From Rhizobium sp. (lineage in GTDB: Bacteria > Pseudomonadota > Alphaproteobacteria > Rhizobiales > Rhizobiaceae): a stretch of 64,000 nucleotides of DNA. The notes below the pieces were generated by a model. It was not told the DNA's origin and made no database searches. It was given only the letters and a program-made list of their open reading frames with translations. The position numbers and the translations under genes are program-made. Below are positions 36,643 through 43,627 of the stretch, piece by piece. Where the stretch lies: contig DPXQ01000173.1 in assembly GCA_003527225.1 (NCBI GenBank), forward strand, positions 23,326 to 87,325, written 5' to 3'. Positions within the stretch are counted from its first letter, which is position 1, and each line of letters starts with the position of its first letter.

Positions 36643-37399
36643 CCCGTTTTCAGAAAAGCTTGGGTTCGACATAAAGCGCCAAGTGAACAAGGCGCATACG
36701 TTCGATAGCTTCATCTATCATTTTAAGGACGGTTCTCACGTCCTTGCACTCCACCGACATCGCGCCAACAAATATTTCTGTCGCATCGATATCACCCGTT
36801 TCTTTTACAGCATCCAGCGCAACCGACTGAAGCGAGTGCTGAAAGACCTGGGCATCTTTCGCGCGGAATATTATGCGAAGTGGTCAACGGTGAAGAACCC
36901 TTACGAGGGTGGAGGCTATGTCATCCCCTACGGATTCGTTCAGTCGCCAATCCTTGCGACGCTGGTGCTTTCTAAATCTGCTATCGGGAACTATCTGCGC
37001 GGACTTGATGCCGCGATAACCGTATCCGTTTACATGGACGATATCTGTCTCTCGGCCAATGACCTCGAAGCTTTAAAGGTAGCTTTCGATGGCCTTCTCG
37101 CAGCAGTAGAGGAAGCCGGATTCTCACTTAATGACGATAAGACGCGCCCACCCGCCGAAGCTATCGACATATTCAATTGCAGCCTTGAACAGGGTGATAC
37201 CAAGGTTCTTCAAGACCGTGTGGACGAGTTTTATGCGGTAGAACGCACCCCCCAAAGTGAAGAGGGGTTCGAAACCTACCGTGATATCGTTGAATCACAC
37301 ACATGGCGGACCGGCGCAAAGAAACGCCGACGTCGCGCATTTTTCCGCAGGAAGCCTAAGCCTGCGCTCGTGGCACCTGAAGCTCCGGAAGCTACTTAA
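36575..37399 (+). CDS. Small reverse transcriptase (YMDD), unassigned class
   Basis: 274 residues from ATG 36575; in-frame starts extend to 36539. Motif A is CRIDITRFFYSI (Asp72), motif B PYGFVQSPILA (118-128), motif C VYMDDICLS (YMDD 153-156), then GFSLNDDKTRPP (182-193). The retron features NAXXH and VTG and group II intron maturase domains are absent, and there is no fused effector. The C-terminus is basic (KKRRRRAFFRRKPK). The size and the membrane-protein neighbours do not fit a DRT type I can name. It overlaps the convergent membrane gene by 8 nt. Confidence 0.85.
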   Translation: MAVQFENFLYSFMRNGKPIYAPNPFSEKLGFDIKRQVNKAHTFDSFIYHFKDGSHVLALHRHRANKYFCRIDITRFFYSIQRNRLKRVLKDLGIFRAEYYAKWSTVKNPYEGGGYVIPYGFVQSPILATLVLSKSAIGNYLRGLDAAITVSVYMDDICLSANDLEALKVAFDGLLAAVEEAGFSLNDDKTRPPAEAIDIFNCSLEQGDTKVLQDRVDEFYAVERTPQSEEGFETYRDIVESHTWRTGAKKRRRRAFFRRKPKPALVAPEAPEAT

Positions 37400-38006
37400 T
37401 CTTTCCCGCGTTCGAGCCGGTCAGCATTCCAAGTGCGAAGCCGATGATGGTGCTGATCGTTTTCTCGGCAAACGCGGTTTTCGTCTTATCCTTCGAAAAA
37501 ACGTACATCATGCAGAACACGACCAGTACGAAGGCAACCAGACCGAGGATGATATATAGAAACATATTGGGCGAGTGATCTTCAGCCGGCGACGTAGGTG
37601 CTGCCTGTTGGGCGTGCGCGGTGCTGAACAGGTCCGGTACTACATCGAAGGAAGCCCGGCGCTCGACATACGGAAGGGAACGCAGCAGTTCTTTCGTCGC
37701 AGAGATATCCGCCGTTAGTGTTTCCACCAGTTGTGTCGCTTTGGGATTGTCTGTAACTAACTCTCTAAGCGTACCTGCATCCGTTGTGGATTTTTCGAGG
37801 CGGGCGAGAATAGATTTTTGGTCGGTATCCGCCAGCTGCCAGATCGTGACCTGCTCGGGCTTGAATATCTTGTAAAGAATGTCGGTCGCTGAGCCTGCGA
37901 TAAGGGTCATCATCGCTGCAGCAGTTATCGATGAGGCCAGTAGGCGGAACAAGCTCTTGAGCTTTTGGCTCTGTGTCTTTGCGATCTCAGATTCGTTCTC
38001 AGCCAT
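37392..38006 (-). CDS. Two-helix membrane protein convergent with the RT
   Basis: 204 residues from ATG 38006, with GGTGGAG upstream. A cytoplasmic N-terminus is followed by helix 1 (LLASSITAAAMMTLIAGSA). An external helical domain of about 100 residues rich in Thr, Leu and Glu (STTDAGTLRELVTDNPKATQ) comes next, then helix 2 (MFLYIILGLVAFVLVVFCMMY) and a short tail. No family is recognised. The 8-nt 3' overlap with the RT and shared low GC suggest it belongs to the same cassette, possibly as a membrane effector. Confidence 0.7.
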   Translation of the reverse strand: MAENESEIAKTQSQKLKSLFRLLASSITAAAMMTLIAGSATDILYKIFKPEQVTIWQLADTDQKSILARLEKSTTDAGTLRELVTDNPKATQLVETLTADISATKELLRSLPYVERRASFDVVPDLFSTAHAQQAAPTSPAEDHSPNMFLYIILGLVAFVLVVFCMMYVFSKDKTKTAFAEKTISTIIGFALGMLTGSNAGKIK

Positions 38007-38411
38007 TTCTCCACCCCCGTTGCTACCCGATCTATAGCAGAAGTTCTTGCCAGAATTGCAAGGGTGCGGCACGGTTCTTCTGTGAAGAATACTGACGCTT
38101 CACCACCATCGTGCAGGAGGTACATCAGGCTTGAGGGACTTTGCCGCGGGGGGATCCATCGCTATTGCCCAGAGGGATTTGAATGCTCGCTGGCGCAGTA
38201 CCGGGCAATGGTGCGGCCATGTAGTTTCACAAGCCGCGGTATGGTGGAGCTAGCCGATCAAACCTTCCTCATTGCTGCGCTTTGGGCGTTGGATTCGTAG
38301 CTTTCGCAGCCGCGTCGTCGACGGGAAGGTGCGGAAGGCACCGTTAGCGGCGTCAAAGCCGAATATCCGGCCTCGCTCGCAATGTTGGCGGGATTTATTG
38401 CGGCCAGTGCA
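38007..38411. other. Intergenic region, right edge of the defence-like island
   Basis: 405 bp with no supported gene. Short open stretches (for example near 38150-38300) look like decayed coding sequence. GC content rises back to the plasmid average here. Confidence 0.4.
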
Positions 38412-38840
38412 TCAATTGCTGATTGGTCTGCAAACTAAAGGCCGGAGCTCTTGCACGATCACGCCCATCCTCGGCGTCAGCATCGCGCCGATCCAGTTAT
38501 CGGAAAACACCCCTGCCCCGTCGGCCGGCGAAAGCCAGATCACCTCGTTCGTATCGAGCTCGATCTTCACCTCGCTCCCGATCGGGCTGCCGGCGACCGT
38601 CTGGGCATAGTGCCGCTTGATTGGATGAACCGCCCCCTTCTGATCCGTCAGACTGTTTTCGCGATAATCAAGGGCGAGTTCGCCCTCCTCCGCTACCGTC
38701 TCGCAATCCACCGAACGCTCGCACCGGATGACCGACGGGAACGCGCAGGTCCAGTTGAGGCTCGTCGGCCACATCGGGTTCTCGCCCGCATGTGCGGCCG
38801 AAGCAACCAAGAGGAAAACGGAAGCAGCAAAAGACTTCAT
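38412..38840 (-). CDS. Small exported protein of unknown function under the operator-like motif
   Basis: 142 residues with a signal peptide (1-18, ending AHA). The mature domain has paired cysteines (WTCAFPSVIRCERSVDC) and a final CRPISN, suggesting a disulphide-bonded periplasmic protein. A motif copy 69-86 nt upstream links it to the virB regulon. Function unknown. Confidence 0.75.
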   Translation of the reverse strand: MKSFAASVFLLVASAAHAGENPMWPTSLNWTCAFPSVIRCERSVDCETVAEEGELALDYRENSLTDQKGAVHPIKRHYAQTVAGSPIGSEVKIELDTNEVIWLSPADGAGVFSDNWIGAMLTPRMGVIVQELRPLVCRPISN

Positions 38841-38908
38841 GACGGCAATGCCCCAATGATGCGCCGGGAACCCTGCGGCTATCCGGCGATCGATCTCATC
38901 GGACGGTG

Positions 38909-38926
38909 AAATAAATATAGTTTATG
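38909..38926 (-). promoter_or_regulatory. Operator-like motif, copy 4
   Basis: On the minus strand it reads CATAAACTATATTTATTT, with core ATAAACTATA at 38916-38925. It is upstream of the exported-protein gene that starts at 38840. Confidence 0.62.
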
Positions 38927-39006
38927 TTTATGGCAACCGATTTAGTAGAAGAGCGTGTTTCGCCAATGCGAGCGGAACCGGAGATGAACTTTCCCAACGT
39001 TGCGGA

Positions 39007-39264
39007 TCAGAGAGGCGCCGCCCCGCTCACGAGTTCCTGGAAAGGCACATCGAGGTTGACGCAGATCCGCGTAATGGTCTGCAAAGACGGATTCGCCTTC
39101 CCCTCAAGGATCTGAAAATAAAAGGGATAAGTTACCTCGCAAAGCTCGGCCATCTCTTTCTTATTAAGGCCGCGCCGTTCCCGCTCGCGCTCGATGACCC
39201 GTGCCATGTTTCGCAGGATCCTTGTACCAAGCTCAGTGTCTGTCTTCTTGCGCTTGCCCGTCAT
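39007..39264 (-). CDS. XRE-family regulator, candidate repressor of the ATAAACTATA regulon
   Basis: 85 residues. The HTH is at about 30-70 (RGLNKKEMAELCEVTYPFYFQILEGKANPSLQTITRI). The start ATG 39264 lies 3 nt from a copy of the operator-like motif, which also faces the divergent trbM gene; this layout is typical of autoregulation. It is the best candidate in the window to bind the palindrome; binding is inferred, not shown. Confidence 0.82.
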   Translation of the reverse strand: MTGKRKKTDTELGTRILRNMARVIERERERRGLNKKEMAELCEVTYPFYFQILEGKANPSLQTITRICVNLDVPFQELVSGAAPL

Positions 39265-39266
39265 TG

Positions 39267-39290
39267 CAATATAAACTATATTTTACTCGT
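39267..39290. promoter_or_regulatory. Operator-like motif, copy 5 (between the XRE gene and trbM)
   Basis: The plus strand reads ATATAAACTATATTTTACTC from 39269, with core ATAAACTATA. It overlaps the likely promoters of both divergent genes. Confidence 0.68.
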
Positions 39291-39313
39291 TAGTGTGTTT
39301 GATGGGAAGAGTG

Positions 39314-39826
39314 ATGATGATCGCCAAAGCCATGCCTCACAATGTCGTCCTCGGACTGTTTCTGGCGGCCGCGGCGCTTCCCGCTCCCGCTGCCGCCGGC
39401 GAATGGGGCTGCGAAGTTCTGCTGTGCGCGTCGTCTTCCAATCCATCCTGGCGCGGCGTGTCCGCCTGCCATCCGCCAATGAACCGACTTATCTCCGAGA
39501 TGAAAAAACCCGGCTTCGATTGGCCGACCTGCCCCGAGGCGGGAACGGGCTCGCCGGGTCACGAACGATACGCGGACTGCCCGGCGGGCTATCAGATCGG
39601 AAGCAGGAGCGACCGCAACAGTTTTGCCGGCAAAGGTGACCTTTGCGTCAAGACGGTCAATTTCTGCCAGGGCAATGCGCACGGGTCCTACATTTCTGAC
39701 CGGCAGCGAAGCTGCATTCAAACGGTCACTATGCCCCGACCGCTGCGGTCCGAGCCGTATTATTTCGATATCAAGAATGACACGTCAGGGCAAACCCAGC
39801 GGCATTGGTTCAGCCTGAACAGATAG
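39314..39826 (+). CDS. trbM: TrbM/KikA/MpfK-family conjugal transfer protein
   Basis: 170 residues from ATG 39314 (GGGAAGAG upstream; ATG 39317 possible). A signal peptide ends at PAAAG, followed by the family opening WGCEVLLCASSSNPSWRGVSACHPPM, then FDWPTCPEA and several cysteines. TrbM/KikA proteins are periplasmic accessories of conjugation systems. It shares an operator region with the XRE gene and is followed by ssb. Confidence 0.88.
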   Translation: MMIAKAMPHNVVLGLFLAAAALPAPAAAGEWGCEVLLCASSSNPSWRGVSACHPPMNRLISEMKKPGFDWPTCPEAGTGSPGHERYADCPAGYQIGSRSDRNSFAGKGDLCVKTVNFCQGNAHGSYISDRQRSCIQTVTMPRPLRSEPYYFDIKNDTSGQTQRHWFSLNR

Positions 39827-39859
39827 ACGGTATTTTCCACCTTAGAAAGGTATGAGTCC

Positions 39860-40177
39860 ATGCGCAGCGTCAACCGGCATACCCTGCTTGGTCACGTCGG
39901 AAACGTCATCCCGCTGAAGGGCGTGTTGAAGGTGAATGTGGCGACCAATCGCGAATGGCAGTCGGATGGGGAACGCAAGAGCGCCACCGACTGGGTTCAA
40001 GTCACGGTCCTGGACAAGAAACAGGCGGAATGGATCGAGGAGCACGTCGGAGAAGGCGACCTCGTCTATGTAGAATCCCGTGTGTCCAACAGCAGCTATG
40101 ACCGCGCCGGCGAAAAGGTCTACGCCACCGACGTCATCGCGCAGCTCTTTAATCTCGTATCGAAAAAGACCTCATGA
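39860..40177 (+). CDS. Single-stranded DNA-binding protein (SSB-like, short)
   Basis: 105 residues with an OB fold: HTLLGHVGNV, VATNREWQSDGERKSATDWVQVTVLDKK, EWIEEHVGEGDLVYVESRVSNSSYDR. The acidic C-terminal tail of housekeeping SSB is missing, so it may not recruit the usual partners. Plasmid SSBs coat incoming single strands. Its stop overlaps the next start (ATGA). Confidence 0.88.
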   Translation: MRSVNRHTLLGHVGNVIPLKGVLKVNVATNREWQSDGERKSATDWVQVTVLDKKQAEWIEEHVGEGDLVYVESRVSNSSYDRAGEKVYATDVIAQLFNLVSKKTS

Positions 40178-40625
40178 TGCTGGCGCGGTCCGTGATGGTC
40201 GTGGGGATCTCACAATTGCTGATGCTCGCCGACGCCTCGGCTTCAACGAACCGTCACACGATTGTCGGTGCAGCAGTCTGTGAACGCGACGCCTGCCAGA
40301 TGTCACGCTCTGGATCTGGGATGGCGACACATTCACGGTCCACGACCGGACCGGCAGGCGTGAGAAGATCCGCATCGAGAACATAGATGCGCCAGAGATT
40401 GACGGAGCGTGCTTTGCGGAACGCGTCGCAGCGCTGCAAGCGAAGGACGAACTGGCAACCCAGGTGTCGGGTCATCGGATCGAGTTGGTCCGTGGCAAAC
40501 TTGACCGCTATGGCCGCCAGTTGGCGCGCGTTGCCGTGGACAGACGCGATGTCGGAGAAACACTGATCGAGCATGGTCTGGCGCGCCGGTGGGATAGCTG
40601 GCGAAAACCATGGTGCCATAGCTGA
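40174..40625 (+). pseudogene. Thermonuclease (SNase) family protein split by a frameshift
   Basis: From ATG 40174 the frame encodes a signal peptide and RHTIVGAAVCERDA. The nuclease domain (LPDVTLWIWDGDTFTV, KIRIENIDAPEI, ACFAERVAALQAKDEL, GKLDRYGRQLARVAVD, ending KPWCHS) is in the next frame to TGA 40625. The shift falls near 40290. The DGDT, RxxxxDAPE and DRYGR motifs with catalytic Arg are all intact, so the domain was functional. It is either a sequencing error or a recent mutation. It is the third SNase-like gene in the window and the only one with catalytic residues. Confidence 0.75.
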
Positions 40626-40955
40626 CCTCGCCGCTCTCGCGGGGAAGGCAGGCCTATTCCAGCCGATGGCAGATCTTGGCTTCTGGGTGAGCAACCCGAG
40701 CAATATCCGGTGAGAGGAGATGTGTTCTGCCGCGACGCCTGTGCAGCAACCGACGCCTCCATGAGAAACGGACCAATCCCGCTCTCCTGGGATGGCGACC
40801 TGGTCCAGGGCGGGGTTTTGACGATCAACCCTCAAGGGGTCCGTTAGCAAGCTACGGCCGCTGCGGCTTACGCCTTCGCGGTGATCGCTCCCCGCCCCGG
40901 ACCAATCCTGGCGCCATCGAGCGGGAATTGGCCCGCTCCCGGATGGAGCCTCACC
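40626..40955. other. Leader region before a small conserved gene
   Basis: 330 bp. A frame through 40570-40714 (MVWRAGGIAGENHG to NPSNIR) is open and not obviously a shadow, but has no recognisable family or ribosome site. The remainder is GC-rich leader ending in a GGAG site for the gene at 40956. Confidence 0.35.
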
Positions 40956-41138
40956 ATGTCGCACGATCTCTCGCTCGCCCAATCACATGCCTTTCACCTC
41001 GCCCGCACGCTCATGGTCCCGGTGACCTTGTTCCGTTCGGCCGGAGAATACGGCGTCCTGCCGAGCGAGGAGCTCGACGACGCCGAGGTGGACGTGATCC
41101 ACGAAATCGATCCCTTCGACTTCGGGCCGGCTCATTGA
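40956..41138 (+). CDS. Small conserved-looking protein, unknown function
   Basis: 60 residues, MSHDLSLAQSHAFHLARTLM to the acidic end EIDPFDFGPAH. Ribosome site GGAG at 12 nt. It has no cysteines or membrane segment. Its place among leading-region genes suggests a small plasmid accessory protein. Confidence 0.65.
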   Translation: MSHDLSLAQSHAFHLARTLMVPVTLFRSAGEYGVLPSEELDDAEVDVIHEIDPFDFGPAH

Positions 41139-41334
41139 GCCCGCCCTGCCCTTCATTCGGGTGCCGCATCCATGTGGCGGCCGCAAGGGAAGCGGCGCCG
41201 CGGCGGGGCGCGGGTTCCCCTCGCCCCGATCTCCGCGCCCTTGCAGCCACCCCTTGGCGCGGCGGGTGTCGATTTGCTGCGCAAATGTGTGGACGGGAAA
41301 AGAAGGGAGCGGCCGCTGGCGCGGCCGGGTTGGC

Positions 41335-42327
41335 ATGAAAAGAGAGAAAATCAGAGAGTTGAAGGAGAGGGTGAATTGCGGCGCGCTTCTAGAGCGGGCC
41401 GGGTTTGCCGTCGACGTCAAGGAAAGCACGCGCCGGGCGGTCAAGTTTCGCCGGGGCGGCGAGATTGTCATCGTGACGCACGAGGGAAAGGGCTGGTTCG
41501 ATCCGCTTAGCGACGACAAGGGCGATATCTTCTCGCTCGTGCGACGACTTGATCATGTCGGCTTCGTCAAGGGTGTCGAAAGCGTCGCGTCCCTGGTTGG
41601 ATTCCAGACGAGCGATCCGGTCTGGGTGAAGGCACCTCGCGAGCGGCCCGCAGCGACCAGACTTGCTGATCGATGGTCGGCGCGACGCGTCCCATGGCGC
41701 GGGTCCGCGACCTGGCGCTATCTTTCCGGCGCCCGTTTCCTTCCGACGAGCGTGTTGCGAAGGGCGATCTCGGACAACCAGCTTCGCGAAGGTCCCTACG
41801 GAAGCATGTGGGCGGCCCACACCGACGATGCCGGCATTGTCTGCGGCTGGGAGGAGCGCGGTCCGGAATGGCGCGGGTTTTCGACGGGTGGCTCGAAAAC
41901 TCTCTTCCGTCTTGGCCCGCGGGATGCCTTGCGTCTGTGCGTCACCGAGGCGGCGATCGACGCCATGAGCCTCGCCGCCTTCGAAGCTCTTCGCGAGGGC
42001 TCGCTGTACCTCAGCACTGGCGGGGGATGGTCCCCCCTTACCGATGCAGCCCTGCGAACCCTGGTGTCGCGCCCCGGCGTCACGCTGGTCGCGGCGACCG
42101 ACGCGAATAATCAGGGCGAGACATTTGCCGAGCGCCTGCGCGTCCTCGCCGACAGCGCCGGTTGCGCCTGGCAGCGGCTGCGGCCGATGGCAGACGACTG
42201 GAACGAGGCGCTCCAGGAAAAGGCAAAGGTGGAAAAGCAGAAGAGGGAGGAATGGAAAAAGGGAAGGCCTGCCGGATGCGCGCCGCCCGCGTCAAGGGAA
42301 GCTTCGCCCGGCGGAGCCGGCCCTTGA
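41335..42327 (+). CDS. Toprim-domain protein (DUF3991-like), primase-related
   Basis: 330 residues from ATG 41335; upstream in-frame codons lie in leader sequence. The N-terminal DUF3991-like region (VIVTHEGKGWFDPLSDDKGDIFSLVRRL) is followed by a Toprim core (LRLCVTEAAIDAMSLAAFE, with Glu; TLVAATDANNQGETFAERL, with D-x-N in place of D-x-D). A charged tail follows. Such proteins occur on conjugative elements and may act in priming or DNA processing of transferred strands. The DxN change in the metal-binding pair could weaken catalysis. Confidence 0.82.
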   Translation: MKREKIRELKERVNCGALLERAGFAVDVKESTRRAVKFRRGGEIVIVTHEGKGWFDPLSDDKGDIFSLVRRLDHVGFVKGVESVASLVGFQTSDPVWVKAPRERPAATRLADRWSARRVPWRGSATWRYLSGARFLPTSVLRRAISDNQLREGPYGSMWAAHTDDAGIVCGWEERGPEWRGFSTGGSKTLFRLGPRDALRLCVTEAAIDAMSLAAFEALREGSLYLSTGGGWSPLTDAALRTLVSRPGVTLVAATDANNQGETFAERLRVLADSAGCAWQRLRPMADDWNEALQEKAKVEKQKREEWKKGRPAGCAPPASREASPGGAGP

Positions 42328-42387
42328 CCCGGCCGGTCGCGATGCCGGCGGTCGAGGGAGGGGTAACAAAGGACTGAAGAAAGAGGC
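42274..42387. repeat. Dispersed GC-rich structured repeat, copy 1
   Basis: It resembles 43409-43514 over about 105 bp. Both contain GTCAAGGG (42291-42298) and CCCTTGAC (42321-42328), which can pair as an 8-bp stem, then a shared GCGATGC segment and GG-CTGAAGAA end. It overlaps the 3' end of the Toprim gene. Confidence 0.65.
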
Positions 42388-42441
42388 TGGGTCGAGAAGG
42401 CTGCGCCGCGCTTCGGTCCAACAACCCCGAAGGAGCCGCAC

Positions 42442-43047
42442 ATGACCACCGCACCCGCAATCCGCAAGGTATTTCAGGGCATTGCCGACCGCCAACAGAT
42501 CTATCGCATGTTCGACCGCCATGCCGGGCGCGTCCACCGCCGCGCTGATGACGCAACGGTGCTCTATGCCGGGGAATGGTTCGAGATCGGCGAGGCCGAG
42601 CACGACTATATGTTCGCGGTGGAAGCGCCGCTCTGGATCCGCGGCTCGATGTTCGCGCTCCGGCAATTCCTGACCGGGTCGGTGACGTCGGTGTTTTTCG
42701 CGCTGCGCATCGACGATGCCATCCGCTACTTTCATGGCTACTGCGATCTTTCCGACGATATGTCTGTCGAGCGCATGCGTCTCGCCATTATCGAACGCGA
42801 GTGCCGGCCGGTGCGGGCGATGACGCGGGAAGAACGTCTCGAGCACATCTGGAGCAGCACCGCCGCGCCTTATCGCGGCTATGCCGATTATCGCTGGCCC
42901 TACGCGTCGCGCGGCCGGCGCACCGTCCATTTCTTCGGCGGCAAACTGGGGAGCGTCCCGAAGCTGCTCGAAGCCATGACCGACGAGGAGATCGCCGCCA
43001 AGCTGCCGGTGCATCTGCGCTACCTGCCCGATGCGGCCGCGGCGTGA
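42442..43047 (+). CDS. DUF1419-family plasmid protein
   Basis: 201 residues, IRKVFQGIADRQQIYRMFDRHAGRVHRR and WFEIGEAEHDYMFAVEAPLWIRG, the pattern of DUF1419 proteins found on rhizobial plasmids. Mixed alpha/beta, soluble, function unknown. GAAGGAG precedes the ATG. The stop overlaps the next start (TGATG). Confidence 0.8.
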   Translation: MTTAPAIRKVFQGIADRQQIYRMFDRHAGRVHRRADDATVLYAGEWFEIGEAEHDYMFAVEAPLWIRGSMFALRQFLTGSVTSVFFALRIDDAIRYFHGYCDLSDDMSVERMRLAIIERECRPVRAMTREERLEHIWSSTAAPYRGYADYRWPYASRGRRTVHFFGGKLGSVPKLLEAMTDEEIAAKLPVHLRYLPDAAAA

Positions 43048-43448
43048 TGGGGGCGGACATGACCTATCGGGTTTCATGGGACATCGACATCGATGATGCC
43101 ACATCGCGAATGGACGCCGCCCGCAAGGCGCACGAACTCGTTCGCCGGTCGGGCGCATCCGCGAACGTGTATAATGTTGAGGGGCCGGACGGCGTCGTCG
43201 CCGTCGTGGATCTGCAAGCGGGAGGCCTGCGCATCGCAAAGTCCTCCCCTGCTCTTCTCCACACCCTCGATCGCGCCGAACGCTTCATCTCCGGCTTCGA
43301 GGGTGACGATCGCCAGCAGGGCGTCGATCAACTCCTGAAGGATATCCGCGCCGCGCTGCAGGGGCGGATGAGAAACGGGAAGAAGAAGGGGTCGAACATG
43401 ACCTCCCGCATGCGCGCCCGTCCCGTCAAGGGCAAGCTTTGCCGCTGA
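43047..43448 (+). CDS. Small unknown protein coupled to the DUF1419 gene
   Basis: 133 residues from ATG 43047 (coupled), or 129 from ATG 43059 (MTYRVSWDIDIDD). A ferredoxin-like alpha/beta opening with DIDIDDATSRMDAARKAHELVRR and VVAVVDLQAGG is followed by a basic C-terminus that lies in the second copy of the dispersed repeat, so the last ~20 residues may be repeat-derived. Function unknown. Confidence 0.65.
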   Translation: MGADMTYRVSWDIDIDDATSRMDAARKAHELVRRSGASANVYNVEGPDGVVAVVDLQAGGLRIAKSSPALLHTLDRAERFISGFEGDDRQQGVDQLLKDIRAALQGRMRNGKKKGSNMTSRMRARPVKGKLCR

Positions 43449-43514
43449 CGCGGCCCTTGACCGGACGCCCGCGATGCGGGCTCCGGATCGTGCAAGACAA
43501 GGTCTGAAGAAGGA
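43409..43514. repeat. Dispersed GC-rich structured repeat, copy 2
   Basis: Matches 42274-42387. The stem is GTCAAGGG (43425-43432) with CCCTTGAC (43454-43461). It leads into the leader of the giant methylase-helicase gene. Confidence 0.65.
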
Positions 43515-43627
43515 AGGAGATCGCTCCGCTTCCGACCGCATCACCCCTCGTCCCATCGCACGCGCCCTCACCTGCTGGAACGCCTTCCCGCGGACGATGG
43601 CGCACGCCTGCTCACAAGGAGATCTCG

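Noticed and set aside
40254..40982. A 242-codon minus-strand open frame
   Set aside because: Antisense to the SNase domain with intact DGDT and DRYGR motifs. The frame is open because of base composition.
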